The notes: generated by a model not told the origin, from the sequence alone. A DNA stretch of 64,000 bases from Ralstonia sp. UNC404CL21Col (GCF_000620465.1 NZ_KK211140.1:871964-935963); one strand, 5' to 3'. Numbered from the stretch's first letter, positions 34,409 to 44,022 are shown. Program-made: numbers and translations.

Positions 34409-36190
34409 ATGAGCGTGGTGGAAATCAAGGTGCCGGACATCGGCGACTACAAGGACGTGGACGTCATTGAAGTGATGGTGAAGGCGGGCGATGCCGTCAC
34501 CGTCGATCAGGCGCTGATCACGCTGGAAACCGACAAGGCCACCATGGACGTGCCGTCGGATGTGGCCGGCAAGATTGTCGAAGTCAAGATCAAGGTGGGC
34601 GACAAGGTCAGCCAAGGCACGGTGATCGCCACGGCGGAAGCCGGTGCGGCGGCAGCTCCGGCGCCTGCTCAAGCACCGGCTCCGGCCGCCACGCCCGCTG
34701 CAGCACCCGCCGCATCGGCCCCCGCTCCGCAAGCGGCCAAGCATGCCGGCGGCGCCGACATTGAATGCGAAATGCTCGTCCTCGGCTCGGGCCCCGGCGG
34801 CTATTCGGCAGCCTTCCGCAGCGCCGATCTCGGCATGAACACTGTGCTGGTGGAGCGCTTCTCTACGCTGGGCGGCGTCTGCCTGAACGTGGGTTGTATC
34901 CCGTCGAAGGCGCTGCTGCACACGGCGGCCGTCATGGACGAAGTGAAGGCGATGGCCGCACACGGCATTGTCTACAGCGAGCCCACGGTTGATATCAACC
35001 AGCTGCGCAAGCACAAGGAATCCGTCATCGGCAAGCTGACCGGCGGGCTGGCCGGCATGGCCAAGGCACGCAAGGTGCAGGTCGTGCGCGGTGTCGGTGC
35101 GTTCCTGGACCCGAACCACCTCGAAGTGCAGCTGACGGACGGCGACGGCAAGGCAACCACGGGCGAGAAGAAGGTCATCCGTTTTGCCAAGGCGATCATC
35201 GCTGCAGGCAGCGAGGCCGTGAAGCTGCCGTTCATTCCGGAAGATCCGCGCATCGTCGATTCGACCGGCGCGCTGGAATTGCGCGAAGTGCCGGCCAAGA
35301 TGCTGGTCATCGGCGGCGGCATCATCGGCCTGGAAATGGCGACGGTGTACAGCACGCTGGGCGCCCGCATCGACGTGGTGGAAATGCTCGACGGCCTGAT
35401 GCAGGGCGCTGACCGCGACCTCGTCAAGGTGTGGGACAAGATGAACAAGAGCCGCTTCGACAAGGTCATGCTCAAGACCAAGACGGTCGGCGTTGAAGCC
35501 AAGCCGGACGGCATCTACGTCAAGTTCGAGGGCGAAGCCGCACCGGCCGAGCCGCAACGCTATGACATGGTGCTGGTGGCTGTGGGCCGCGCGCCGAACG
35601 GCAAGCGCATCGGCGCGGAAAAGGCCGGCGTGGCCGTGACGGACCGTGGCTTCATCGACGTGGACAAGCAGCAGCGCACGAATGTGCCGCACATCTTCGC
35701 GATCGGCGACATCGTCGGGCAGCCGATGCTGGCACATAAGGCCGTGCATGAGGGCCACGTGGCAGCCGAAGCCGCACACGGCGAGAAGGCGTATTTCGAT
35801 GCCAAGCAGATTCCGTCGGTGGCCTATACCGATCCGGAAGTGGCTTGGGCAGGGCTGACGGAAGAGCAGTGCAAGGCGCAGGGCATCAAGTACGGCAAGG
35901 GCGTGTTCCCTTGGGCGGCTTCGGGCCGGGCCATTGCCAACGGCCGCGACGAGGGTTTCACCAAGCTGATCTTCGACGAGGAAACTCACCGCATTATCGG
36001 TGGCGGCATCGTTGGCACGCATGCGGGTGACCTCATCGGCGAGGTTTGCCTAGCCATCGAGATGGGCGCGGACGCCGTGGATATCGGCAAGACCATCCAC
36101 CCGCACCCCACGTTGGGTGAGTCGGTGGGAATGGCTGCGGAAATCTATGAAGGCGTTTGCACGGATGTGCCGCCGGCTCGTAAGCGCTGA
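34409..36190 (+). CDS. lpdA: Dihydrolipoamide dehydrogenase (E3) with N-terminal lipoyl domain
   Basis: A 593-aa protein. Unlike standard 470-aa E3 enzymes it starts with a lipoyl domain (residues 1-78, lysine in [11 protein letters not shown]) and an Ala/Pro linker, then the FAD-binding part ([14 protein letters not shown]), the redox disulfide ([13 protein letters not shown]), the NAD site ([19 protein letters not shown]), [16 protein letters not shown], and the C-terminal [10 protein letters not shown] with the catalytic His. It reoxidises dihydrolipoyl groups of E2. The ATG at 34409 follows AAGGAGTCAGGA. Lipoyl-E3 fusions are known in Ralstonia/Cupriavidus and Neisseria. Confidence 0.96.
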   Translation: MSVVEIKVPDIGDYKDVDVIEVMVKAGDAVTVDQALITLETDKATMDVPSDVAGKIVEVKIKVGDKVSQGTVIATAEAGAAAAPAPAQAPAPAATPAAAPAASAPAPQAAKHAGGADIECEMLVLGSGPGGYSAAFRSADLGMNTVLVERFSTLGGVCLNVGCIPSKALLHTAAVMDEVKAMAAHGIVYSEPTVDINQLRKHKESVIGKLTGGLAGMAKARKVQVVRGVGAFLDPNHLEVQLTDGDGKATTGEKKVIRFAKAIIAAGSEAVKLPFIPEDPRIVDSTGALELREVPAKMLVIGGGIIGLEMATVYSTLGARIDVVEMLDGLMQGADRDLVKVWDKMNKSRFDKVMLKTKTVGVEAKPDGIYVKFEGEAAPAEPQRYDMVLVAVGRAPNGKRIGAEKAGVAVTDRGFIDVDKQQRTNVPHIFAIGDIVGQPMLAHKAVHEGHVAAEAAHGEKAYFDAKQIPSVAYTDPEVAWAGLTEEQCKAQGIKYGKGVFPWAASGRAIANGRDEGFTKLIFDEETHRIIGGGIVGTHAGDLIGEVCLAIEMGADAVDIGKTIHPHPTLGESVGMAAEIYEGVCTDVPPARKR

Positions 36191-36245
36191 ATTGCAATTA
36201 ACCGCCAGGATTTAGAGGCAACTCCGAAGTCTGGCCGGCAAGAAG

Positions 36246-36274
36246 AAGGGCCGCTCGATTGGGCGGCCCTTTTC
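36246..36274 (+). terminator. Terminator after lpdA
   Basis: Stem AAGGGCCGC/GCGGCCCTT with an 8-base loop and a short TTT tail, 55 bp beyond the lpdA stop. It may also serve the convergent membrane-protein gene. Confidence 0.75.
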
Positions 36275-36304
36275 CTTTGTTGCGGCGCTGAGTCCCGAGG
36301 CAAG

Positions 36305-36865
36305 TCAATGCCGAGGCCCGGCCGGGCGCCGATGTCGGCGGAGCAGGCGTAGCGCCGCAGTGAGACGGCGCCACATTTGCTGCATCAACCCATGCCGCCG
36401 GGCTCGCCAGACGGCAATTCGTACCTGAAGGGCTTGCCAAGTCGGTGTCGACTGCAGGGCAGCCACCATCCGCCGTTTCCAAGCGAGGAAGGCGAATTCC
36501 CAGCGGGCATACCAGACGATTGTATGCAACTGCGGTCGTACGGCGGAATAGATGCGCACGCCCAGACCGGTACTGATGATTTTCGCTGCGATCAGCACAA
36601 ACGTCCCTGCAATGACATGGCCTCGCGCCAGCACATAGACGGCGGCCAGCTTGAACGGCAGCAACGCCAACATCGGCAGGGCAAACGCGCAGAGGGCTTC
36701 GATCGGCTCGAGCTGCGCCAACTTTCGCTCCGCGGCTTGGACCCACGGATGCGCCGCCAGGCGGGCAGTGGCCCGCTGCATCACGTTCCAGATCCATTCT
36801 TCCAGCAACAGGATGAGCGCCGCCGTGACGATCAGACTGCGCTTGACCAGGGATTCGCGAGACAT
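36305..36865 (-). CDS. Membrane protein of unknown function
   Basis: A 186-aa protein from the ATG at 36865. Membrane segments are near residues 8-28 (RSLIVTAALILLLEEWIW) and 55-100 (ALCAFALPMLALLPFKLAAVYVLARG, VIAGTFVLIAAKIISTGLG). The C-terminal half is strongly basic and helical (WRARRHGLMQQMWRRLTAALRLLRRHRR), probably cytoplasmic and perhaps nucleic-acid- or lipid-facing. The family is not recognised, although I recall similar transmembrane proteins in Ralstonia genomes. The ribosome site is weak. Confidence 0.65.
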   Translation of the reverse strand: MSRESLVKRSLIVTAALILLLEEWIWNVMQRATARLAAHPWVQAAERKLAQLEPIEALCAFALPMLALLPFKLAAVYVLARGHVIAGTFVLIAAKIISTGLGVRIYSAVRPQLHTIVWYARWEFAFLAWKRRMVAALQSTPTWQALQVRIAVWRARRHGLMQQMWRRLTAALRLLRRHRRPAGPRH

Positions 36866-36963
36866 TGGGAGTAAAAAGGGGGCGGGGGCCGCAATACAGA
36901 ATGGAGCGTCTGCTGCCTGCAAAAGTTCGCAATTTGAAGGCACGAGACGTTTCCAGCGCACAC

Positions 36964-36985
36964 AAAAAACCCGGCCGAAGCCGGG
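36964..36985 (-). terminator. Minus-strand terminator with no obvious upstream gene
   Basis: Stem CCCGGC-CGAA-GCCGGG with six A on the plus strand, i.e. six T on the minus strand. It lies about 155 bp beyond the phaP terminator and 100 bp before the start of the membrane protein gene. It could be a second phaP terminator or the end of a small RNA. Confidence 0.7.
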
Positions 36986-37140
36986 CTAAAGGTACCCACT
37001 GATCACCACTGAGGACAGGTTTCGGTAGCGGGACCGAGGAGACAATCTAACGAACACGATGGGATGGACCGGTGGGCCTGCGTTTCGGTTCCGCGCAAAT
37101 GCTCGCAAACGACGTGTTTGGAGGATGGGTTCGACCGCCA

Positions 37141-37171
37141 AAACAAAACGGGCCTCCCGAAGGAGGCCCGC
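37141..37171 (-). terminator. Terminator after phaP
   Basis: Stem CGGGCCTCC-CGAA-GGAGGCCCG with TTTTGTTTT following on the minus strand, 34 bp past the phaP stop. Confidence 0.9.
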
Positions 37172-37204
37172 TTCAACAACCAGACGACTAAAGCGGCTTA
37201 GCGC

Positions 37205-37786
37205 TTAGGCAGCGGTCGTTGCCGACTTCTTGCCGGTGGCAGCGCGCGCTTGAGCCGAAGCCTGAGCGGTTGCCTTGCTGGCAGCGTTGGCCGCAGCGTG
37301 GAAGTTGCTTTCAGCCAGTTCCACAGCTTGCTTGGTGGCCTTCTGCACCGAGTCGTAGGCATTGTTGGCGGCCGACAGAGCCGACTTCACCAGGGCAACA
37401 GCCGATTCCGAACCAGCCGGAGCGTTCTTCGACACGTTGTCGACCAGCGCTTGCAGCTTGCGGCTGTTTTCAGCGATTTGCACTTCAGCAGCCTTGCTGA
37501 ATTCGGTTTGCGTGTCCGAAGCGATTTCGTACAGGTGGCGGCTGTAAGCCAGAACCTTTTCAGCCAGCGGCTGGACAGCGGCGGTTTGCACCGACAGCAG
37601 CTCTTGGGCGTCCTTGGCGGTCAGTGCCTTCTTGGCGTGTTCGACGTTCTCGGCCAGGGTGGCCTTGACGACTTGCAGGTTCAGTTCGACCAGCTTTTCG
37701 ACGCCTTCAAAAGCCTTGTTGGTCAGGCCGAAGAACGTTTCCAGGTTGGCCTTGTGCGCCGCAGCGATCTGTTCCTGAGTCAGCAT
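37205..37786 (-). CDS. phaP: Phasin (PHB granule-associated protein)
   Basis: A 193-aa Ala-rich helical protein with the phasin_2 pattern: [75 protein letters not shown]. It coats polyhydroxybutyrate granules and limits their fusion. The C-terminus is a Lys/Ala tail ([14 protein letters not shown]). It has its own terminator. The 400-bp upstream region contains TGCATCGCA repeats that may bind PhaR. It works with PhaC, whose gene begins at 63096. Confidence 0.95.
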   Translation of the reverse strand: MLTQEQIAAAHKANLETFFGLTNKAFEGVEKLVELNLQVVKATLAENVEHAKKALTAKDAQELLSVQTAAVQPLAEKVLAYSRHLYEIASDTQTEFSKAAEVQIAENSRKLQALVDNVSKNAPAGSESAVALVKSALSAANNAYDSVQKATKQAVELAESNFHAAANAASKATAQASAQARAATGKKSATTAA

Positions 37787-38187
37787 GTTGTCTCTCCAAA
37801 TACAAAGGTGGGTCGGGGAATCAAAATAAAAATTTAGATCGCCCAGATGTACAAAGCATGACGGTCAGCGTCGGGCCTTCCAGGCGACATCGCGATGAAT
37901 TCGGGATGGTGCATCGCAACAATTTCATTGTTGTTGAATGGCAAATCAGTGTCAAGCATTCTTTGTGCATCGCACAAAAATCAGAATTCGCCGATTTTTC
38001 GTGCACAGGAATTGCGCGACCAACCGTTTGGCGTAATTTTTTGTGGCAGAAAAATGCGCGCTCGTGGTGCACGTGGAGTACCGTTGACCACTTTCGGCCG
38101 TAATTCCGTCTCAAAAAACACACGAGTGCAGCCTAGGTTAGGATGCGCCCGAGTGCCATTTTTGTTGCGTTGCGATTTGTTATTCAC
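37787..38187. other. Divergent control region of phaP and deacetylase-family gene
   Basis: About 400 bp without a gene. It is AT-richer than its surroundings and contains the TGCATCGCA repeats listed separately. ORFs here on both strands lack ribosome sites and conserved content. Confidence 0.5.
37906..37977 (-). promoter_or_regulatory. Putative PhaR operator repeats upstream of phaP
   Basis: TGCATCGCA occurs at 37910-37918 and again at 37966-37974. The second copy lies inside the inverted repeat TTGTGC-ATC-GCACAA (37963-37977). PhaR, the PHB-responsive repressor, represses phaP in related bacteria and favours TGC/GCA-containing sites. The sites lie 120-190 bp upstream of the phaP start. Confidence 0.4.
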
Positions 38188-39150
38188 ATGCGGGCGTTCT
38201 ACACCGACCACTTTGTATTGCCGTTGCCGCCGGGCCATCGGTTTCCGATGCGCAAGTACAGCGACCTGCGGGCGCGTGTCTTGGCCGACGTGCCGGGTCT
38301 GACCATGACCGAGGCGCCGCGCGCCGATGACGATGCGTTGTTGCTGGCGCACACGCCGGAATATGTGGATGCGGTGAGCGCCGGTCGGCTCCACCCCGCG
38401 CGCCAGCGCGAGATCGGCTTTCCGTGGTCGCCCGAAATGGTCGAACGCAGTCGCCGGTCGGCGGGCGCCACAATGGCCGCGTGCGAGGCTGCGCTGGCCG
38501 ATGGCATTGCCGTCAATCTGGCGGGCGGTACGCACCATGCCTATGCGGACAAGGGCGGCGGTTTCTGTGTATTCAACGACGCGGCCGTCGCCTCACGCTG
38601 GATTCAGCGCCAAGCGGGCAGGACGCCCGCGGATTTTCCGGTGGCCATCGTCGACCTCGACGTTCATCAGGGCAATGGCACGGCGTCGATCTTGCGCGAT
38701 GACGCCACCGTTTTCACCTTGTCGCTGCACGGCGAGAAGAATTACCCGTTCCGCAAGGAGGCGTCGGACCTGGACATCGGCCTGCACGATGGCTGCGGTG
38801 ACGAAGACTATCTTCAAGCGCTGACCGGCGCACTGGACATCCTGGCTGGGCGCTTCAAGCCGCAGTTGATCATCTATCTGGCCGGCGCGGATCCGCATGA
38901 GGGCGATCGGCTTGGCCGGCTCAAACTGACGCTCGAGGGCTTGGCCCGGCGCGACCAGGAAGTCTTCGATTTCGCGTATCAGCGGCGCATACCGGTTGCC
39001 GTTACCATGGCAGGCGGCTACGGCAACAATATCGACGATACCGTGGCCGTCCACGCGCAGACCATCGCGCTGGCTGCCCGCCACGCACAGCGCTGGGCAG
39101 CACGCGACGAGGCCGCTGGCGCATCGACCTCTCTTCCGCTTTCCGCATGA
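38188..39150 (+). CDS. Histone deacetylase family protein (AcuC/acetylpolyamine amidohydrolase-like)
   Basis: A 320-aa arginase/deacetylase-fold enzyme. Zinc and catalytic segments are intact: NLAGGTHHAYADKGGGFCVFNDAA (tandem His), VAIVDLDVHQGNGTA (metal Asp and His) and IYLAGADPHEGDRLG (second metal Asp), then VTMAGGYG. It removes acetyl groups from lysine residues or small amines; the substrate is not known. The ATG at 38188 opens MRAFYTDHFVLPLPPGHRFP. It overlaps the transporter gene by 4 bp (ATGA), so the two are coupled. Confidence 0.9.
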   Translation: MRAFYTDHFVLPLPPGHRFPMRKYSDLRARVLADVPGLTMTEAPRADDDALLLAHTPEYVDAVSAGRLHPARQREIGFPWSPEMVERSRRSAGATMAACEAALADGIAVNLAGGTHHAYADKGGGFCVFNDAAVASRWIQRQAGRTPADFPVAIVDLDVHQGNGTASILRDDATVFTLSLHGEKNYPFRKEASDLDIGLHDGCGDEDYLQALTGALDILAGRFKPQLIIYLAGADPHEGDRLGRLKLTLEGLARRDQEVFDFAYQRRIPVAVTMAGGYGNNIDDTVAVHAQTIALAARHAQRWAARDEAAGASTSLPLSA

Positions 39151-40064
39151 CCCAAGTGTCTTCCGTCGCGCCGAACTCCGCGCGCGATTCCCTGTTTGTC
39201 GTCGCCATGCCGTGGCTGTTCGTGCTGATCTGGAGCACGGGCTTTATCGTGGCCAAGTACGGGATGCCGTACGCGGAGCCGATGACCTTTCTGTTTTTCC
39301 GCTTCGTGGGTGTGCTGGTGTGCCTTCTGCCGCTGGTCTGGCTGGCGCGCGTGCCGCTGCCGCGCCGCGCCGGCTCGGGCGACACTGACTGGGCGGCCGT
39401 CAGCCACATCGCGGTGGCTGGTTTGCTGATGCAGTGGGGCTACCTGGCGGGCGTCTGGGCCGCGGTCAAGCTCGGCATGCCGGCTGGGATGACAGCGCTG
39501 ATCGTCGGCATGCAGCCGATTTTGACCGCCCTGTATGTATCCATGCGCGGCGAGCGTGTGTCGAATCGCCAATGGCTGGGGTTGCTTTGCGGCATCGCGG
39601 GCGTGGGCCTGGTGGTGGCGAACAAGCTGCACCTGGCAGGCGTTGGCGTGACGACGCTTGCGCTGTGCGTGGGCGCGCTGCTGTCGATTACCGTCGGCAC
39701 GCTGTATCAGAAGCGCCATTGCCCGGTGTTCGACCTGCGGATGGGCGCGTGCATCCAGTTCGGGGCCTCGGCGCTGCTGTGTTTGCCGTTCATGTTCTTG
39801 TTTGAGACGCGTGAGGTGCATTGGACGCTGCCGATGATCGGCTCGCTGGTGTGGTCGGTGCTGGCGCTGTCGATTGGGGCGATCTCGCTGTTGTTTGTGC
39901 TGATCCGCAAGGGCGCGGCCACCAAGGTGACGTCGCTGTTGTACCTGACGCCACCCACAACCGCCGTGATGGCCTGGGCGCTGTTCGGCGAGCGCTTTCC
40001 GCCGCTCGCGGCGCTGGGGATGGTCATCGCCGCATGCGGTGTGGCGCTCGTCATCCGCAAGTGA
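39147..40064 (+). CDS. EamA/DMT-family transporter
   Basis: A 305-aa inner-membrane protein with ten hydrophobic segments in two EamA repeats. The first opens LFVVAMPWLFVLIWSTGFIVAKYG and the second TLALCVGALLSITVGTLYQK. The C-terminus VTSLLYLTPPTTAVMAWALFGERF is a typical DMT signature. It probably exports an amino acid or metabolite. It is translationally coupled to the deacetylase-family gene. Confidence 0.9.
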   Translation: MTQVSSVAPNSARDSLFVVAMPWLFVLIWSTGFIVAKYGMPYAEPMTFLFFRFVGVLVCLLPLVWLARVPLPRRAGSGDTDWAAVSHIAVAGLLMQWGYLAGVWAAVKLGMPAGMTALIVGMQPILTALYVSMRGERVSNRQWLGLLCGIAGVGLVVANKLHLAGVGVTTLALCVGALLSITVGTLYQKRHCPVFDLRMGACIQFGASALLCLPFMFLFETREVHWTLPMIGSLVWSVLALSIGAISLLFVLIRKGAATKVTSLLYLTPPTTAVMAWALFGERFPPLAALGMVIAACGVALVIRK

Positions 40065-40122
40065 CCGAGGGCGAGGGGCTGGCGTATCCTGATCACTTTC
40101 CACTGCCACCTGCCTGCCGCCC

Positions 40123-40566
40123 ATGAGCACGCCCCGTCAGACGCGCGACGACTACCGCCACTTCCACACCATCACCACGCGCTGGATGGACAACGACGTC
40201 TACGGCCACGTCAACAACGTTGTCTATTACAGCTACTTCGACACCGTGGTGAACGCCTACCTGATCGAGCAGGGCGTGCTGGACCCCGAGCACAGCGACA
40301 CCATTGGCCTCGTCATCGAGACGCAATGCAACTACTTCGCGCCGCTGTCGTTTCCGGATCCGGTGGTAGCGGGGCTGCGTGTTGCGCGCCTGGGCAACAC
40401 GAGCGTGCGCTATGAGGTGGGGCTGTTCCGCGGCGACGCACAAGAGGCGGCCGCGCAGGGCCATTTCGTGCACGTCTACGTCGACCGTGAAACGCGTCGG
40501 CCCGTGCCGCTGCCCGATGCGCTGCGTGCCGTGCTTGAGCCGCTTGCGTCCAATATTCCTGCCTGA
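40123..40566 (+). CDS. Acyl-CoA thioesterase (4HBT hot-dog fold)
   Basis: A 147-aa single hot-dog-fold protein. The catalytic loop [23 protein letters not shown] fits the YbgC/FcbC-type 4-hydroxybenzoyl-CoA thioesterase motif, with Asp24 in the active site. Later segments [19 protein letters not shown] and SVRYEVGLF are family-typical. It hydrolyses a short or aromatic acyl-CoA; the exact substrate is unknown. It is preceded by the transporter and followed after 15 bp by a nitroreductase, same direction. Confidence 0.92.
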   Translation: MSTPRQTRDDYRHFHTITTRWMDNDVYGHVNNVVYYSYFDTVVNAYLIEQGVLDPEHSDTIGLVIETQCNYFAPLSFPDPVVAGLRVARLGNTSVRYEVGLFRGDAQEAAAQGHFVHVYVDRETRRPVPLPDALRAVLEPLASNIPA

Positions 40567-40581
40567 ATTCTGCGCATCGCC

Positions 40582-41289
40582 ATGGCCGACCGACGTCCCA
40601 CCTCCGCAGAAGTCGAACTCGTCGATCAGGCAATCACTTCGCGCCGCTCCGTGCGCGCGTTCCTGCCGACGCCCGTCGCACGCGAAGACATCGAAGCGAT
40701 TCTGGATGTCGCGCGCCGTGCACCGTCAGGCAGTAATACGCAGCCGTGGAAGGTCTATGTGCTGACGGGCGAATCGAAAGCGCGCTTGTCCGAATCGGTG
40801 TTGGCGGCGTACGACCACCCGGAGGCGGACACGCTGCATCGCGAGGAGTATCCGTACTACCCGCGCACGTGGATCGATCCGTACCAGAGTCGGCGCCGCA
40901 AGGTCGGTTGGGACCTTTATGGCCTGCTCGGCATCGGTCGCGCCGACAAGGAACGCATGCACGCACAGCATGCGCGCAACTTCCGATTCTTCGATGCGCC
41001 GGTCGGCATCATCTTCACAATCGACCGCGTCATGGAGCAGGGCAGCTGGCTCGATTACGGCATGTTCCTGGAGGCCGTGATGGTGGCGGCGCGTGCCCGC
41101 GGCATCGATACCTGTCCGCAGGCCGCTTTCACGCAGTTCCATCGGGTCATCGCAGAGCATGTTGGACTGACCGATGACGAGATGGTCGTCTGCGGCATGT
41201 CGATGGGTTACGCCAATCCGGCTGCCATCGAAAATACGCTGGTCACTGAGCGCGCGCCTGTCTCCGACTTCACTCGGTTCCTGGGCTGA
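40582..41289 (+). CDS. Nitroreductase family protein
   Basis: A 235-aa FMN-dependent oxidoreductase. The FMN-binding opening SRRSVRAFLPTPVAREDIEAIL is followed by RRAPSGSNTQPWKVYVL; the C-terminal MSMGYANP is the usual phosphate-binding end. It likely reduces nitro or quinone compounds with NAD(P)H. Between residues 70 and 110 it has the longer RTWIDPYQSRRRKVGWDLYG insert common in this subgroup. It is likely in an operon with the thioesterase. Confidence 0.9.
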   Translation: MADRRPTSAEVELVDQAITSRRSVRAFLPTPVAREDIEAILDVARRAPSGSNTQPWKVYVLTGESKARLSESVLAAYDHPEADTLHREEYPYYPRTWIDPYQSRRRKVGWDLYGLLGIGRADKERMHAQHARNFRFFDAPVGIIFTIDRVMEQGSWLDYGMFLEAVMVAARARGIDTCPQAAFTQFHRVIAEHVGLTDDEMVVCGMSMGYANPAAIENTLVTERAPVSDFTRFLG

Positions 41290-41727
41290 CGTCGTTATCA
41301 CGCCTCCGCTTGCACGCTACAGCGCACATCTTCGTGCAAAGCGAGAATTGGCGGTGAAAAGTCATCGAATTATGTCAACAGATACAGCCGATCCGTCGTT
41401 AGACTTCAATCTGCGACTCGACGTACGTCACGCGCGTGTTGTCAGGAAGTGTTGGGACTGGTTGTAAACCGTGATTGTCGTCATTGACGACGAGATCCCG
41501 GGGTATTCTCCGCCCCCAATTTCCGACTCCACACCGGGCGCAATATGCGTCTTGAGCAACTTTCTTCGCAATTGGGTTCCTGCTCCAGCAGACAATTGCG
41601 TCGAAATGATGACCGAATGATAAGGCTCCAGAGGTCAAACTTTAAGGCCGTGAGCTAAGTCCTTCATCTTGCTAAGAATTTTGTTTTTGCCTACACTTGC
41701 GCCATCTCACGCGCGGGTGATCGAACC
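41290..41727. other. 438-bp intergenic region upstream of pbpG
   Basis: No gene is supported; the ORFs crossing it are short and lack ribosome sites. It ends in the probable pbpG promoter. A small dyad TCGTC-ATT-GACGA lies near 41477. Confidence 0.45.
41669..41697 (+). promoter_or_regulatory. Probable sigma-70 promoter of pbpG
   Basis: TTGCTA (41669-41674), an exact 17-bp spacer, and TACACT (41692-41697), about 30 bp before the pbpG ATG. Confidence 0.6.
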
Positions 41728-42918
41728 ATGTCACGGTCTGTTTCCTCATTTTTTCGACGTCTCGGCTTTGTTTCGCTGATGACCGTCGCGCTCGCTGCCG
41801 TCTCTGTCGCTACCGTGGCCAACGCTGCCACGACCGACAAAAAACCCGCCGCCAGCAAGAAAGCCAAATCCAAAGGCAAGACCGTCGCCAATCGCAAGGC
41901 CAGCGCCAAAGTCGCGGCGGCGAGCAGCGATGAAGTCGCCTCCAGCAAAGTGCGCAAGGTCGTCACCGTCAAAGGCAAACGCCGCGTGATCATGGTCGAG
42001 CGTGGTGCACGCCCCGTGCGCGCTGCGTTTGTGCCCGCATCGCCGACGCTTGGTGAAGCGATGGGCCTGCGTTCGACGCCCGATGCGTTGGCGCTGCGTT
42101 CCTCCGTCGCGCTGGTGATGGACCAGAACAACGGCGAAGTTCTGTTCCAGAAGAATTCGTCGGCCGTGCTGCCGATTGCCTCCATCACCAAGCTGATGAC
42201 TGCGCTGGTCGTGACCGATGCACATCAGCCGATGGACGAGCTGCTTGAGATTACCGATGACGACCGTGACTACGAGCGCAATACCGGCTCGCGTCTGCGT
42301 TTCGGGACGATGCTCACGCGCGAAGACCTGCTGCTGCTGGCGCTGATGTCGTCGGAAAACCGTGCAGCCTCCGCGCTTGGCCGCAACTATCCGGGCGGTC
42401 GTCCGGCATTCGTTGCCGCGATGAATCGCAAGGCGCGCGAGCTTGGCATGAACGACACGCACTATGTCGATTCGAACGGCCTGTCGAGCAGCAACGTGTC
42501 GAGCGCGCAGGATCTTGCCAAGATCGTGATGGCCGCCTACAAGGTGCCGCTCATTCGTCAATTCACGACGACCCCTGAACATACGGTCAGCGCCAACGGC
42601 CGCACGCTGCACTACGTCAACACCAACCGTTTGGTGCGCGGTGGCGAATGGGATATCGGTCTGCAGAAGACCGGCTTCATCAACGAAGCAGGCCGCTGCC
42701 TGGTGATGCAGGCCAATGTGCATGGCCGCAATGTGGTGATGGTGTTCCTGGATTCGGCCGGCAACCTCACGCGTTTTGCAGACGCCACGCGCGTGCGCAA
42801 TTGGCTGGAGCGCAATCCGCACATCGAGCCGGCTACGCAGGCTGCAGCGCCGCTGCGAAATGTGCCAGTGTCGACGCAGCCGGCAACCGTGCTGGCATCG
42901 GACCAGCACGGCGCTTGA
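41728..42918 (+). CDS. pbpG: D-alanyl-D-alanine endopeptidase (PBP7/8-like, S11)
   Basis: A 396-aa periplasmic penicillin-binding protein. The signal peptide (FVSLMTVALAAVSVATVANAA) is followed by a long Lys/Ala-rich stretch of about 60 residues (KKPAASKKAKSKGK). The serine peptidase core has the three motifs S152-I-T-K155, S209-E-N211 and K314-T-G316. It cleaves peptidoglycan cross-links. The basic linker is unusual in length and may bind the cell wall. It ends at a strong bidirectional terminator shared with the IclR gene. Confidence 0.93.
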   Translation: MSRSVSSFFRRLGFVSLMTVALAAVSVATVANAATTDKKPAASKKAKSKGKTVANRKASAKVAAASSDEVASSKVRKVVTVKGKRRVIMVERGARPVRAAFVPASPTLGEAMGLRSTPDALALRSSVALVMDQNNGEVLFQKNSSAVLPIASITKLMTALVVTDAHQPMDELLEITDDDRDYERNTGSRLRFGTMLTREDLLLLALMSSENRAASALGRNYPGGRPAFVAAMNRKARELGMNDTHYVDSNGLSSSNVSSAQDLAKIVMAAYKVPLIRQFTTTPEHTVSANGRTLHYVNTNRLVRGGEWDIGLQKTGFINEAGRCLVMQANVHGRNVVMVFLDSAGNLTRFADATRVRNWLERNPHIEPATQAAAPLRNVPVSTQPATVLASDQHGA

Positions 42919-42930
42919 GCCGGGCATCGC

Positions 42931-42970
42931 CCAACAAAAAAGCGCGTCATCGAACGCGCTTTTTTGTTGG
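42931..42970. terminator. Bidirectional terminator between pbpG and iclR-type gene
   Basis: Perfect 16-bp stem CCAACAAAAAAGCGCG/CGCGCTTTTTTGTTGG with an 8-base loop. It has T-runs on both strands, between two convergent genes. Confidence 0.92.
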
Positions 42971-42984
42971 TCAACGCCGGCGGC

Positions 42985-43782
42985 TTACTCTGCGCGCACA
43001 GTATCTTCCTCGTGCGTGTAGCCCATCCCTTTGGAGATTTGCAGCGCGGTGTCTTTGAGATTGTCGAGCCAGCTGTCCTGCAACCGGTCAGCCGGTGCGG
43101 ACAGTGACAAGCCCGCCACGAGCCGGCGCGAATCATCATAGATGCCGGCGGCGATGCAGCGCACGCCAAGTTCCAGCTCTTCGTTGTCACGCGCATAGCC
43201 GTTGGTGCGCACCCAGTTGAGTTCACGTTCCAGCTTGGGCAAGTCCGTGATCGACGTGCGGGTGTGGCCTGACAAGCCGGTGCGTGTGGCATAGGCCCGC
43301 ACACGGCCGAGTTCGTCGGCGGCCAGGAACAACTTGCCGACCGAAGTCAGGTGCAACGGCGCGCGGCCACCGATAGCGCGCACCACTTGCATGCCGGAGC
43401 GCTCGGAATAGGCGCGCTCGATGTAGACGATCTCGTCGCCCTGGCGTACCGAGAGGTTGACGGTCTGGCCGGTCAGGCGGTGCAGGGCGCGCATCGGCGC
43501 GAGCGCCGCTTCCCGTACCGAGAGCCGCGCCTTGACGAGGTTGCCGAGTTCCAGCAAGCGCATGCCGAGACGGTAGCTGCCCGGGTCGGAGCGGTCGACA
43601 AAGCGGCAGGCCACCATGTCGTTCAGGATGCGGTGCGCGGTGGACGGGTGCAGGCCGGTGCTGGCCGACAGCGCCTTCAGGCTGACCGGATCGGCGTGAT
43701 CGGCAAGGGCGTCGAGCAGCATCATCATGCGTTCGATGACCTGGATGGACGTCTTGCCGGGGTCCTTGTCTGCTTCTGCCAT
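42985..43782 (-). CDS. IclR family transcriptional regulator
   Basis: A 265-aa protein. The N-terminal winged helix (IQVIERMMMLLDALADHADPVSLKALSASTGLHPSTAHRILNDMV) is followed by the IclR effector domain (GGRAPLHLTSVGKLFLA, ELNWVRTNGYARDNEELELGVRCIAAGIYD, LSLSAPADRL). It probably binds a small organic acid. It is divergent from the lutAB-like genes, making lactate or related oxidation the most likely regulated process. Confidence 0.92.
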   Translation of the reverse strand: MAEADKDPGKTSIQVIERMMMLLDALADHADPVSLKALSASTGLHPSTAHRILNDMVACRFVDRSDPGSYRLGMRLLELGNLVKARLSVREAALAPMRALHRLTGQTVNLSVRQGDEIVYIERAYSERSGMQVVRAIGGRAPLHLTSVGKLFLAADELGRVRAYATRTGLSGHTRTSITDLPKLERELNWVRTNGYARDNEELELGVRCIAAGIYDDSRRLVAGLSLSAPADRLQDSWLDNLKDTALQISKGMGYTHEEDTVRAE

Positions 43783-44022
43783 GGGTGCAGTGGGTTGCGG
43801 ATGCGATGCAAAATTCTATCCCACGATGTGAAAATGCGCACCCTCCCGACGCATGATTCCGGGTATTTTCGAGGGCTTTCTCGGTCGGCCAGCAACTGTG
43901 CTTGGCGCCACCTCGTGAAGCGCACTCACCACCCGCATGAAGAAGTTCTGTGCCCGTAGACCCGCGCCACGCGCGGCGGCAGGCGCATAATGGCGGCTTC
44001 CCGCAGAACACACGAGACTCCC

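Noticed and set aside
37821-38123. ORFs on both strands between phaP and the deacetylase-family gene
   Set aside because: They overlap the regulatory repeats, have no ribosome sites and are unlike any protein I know.
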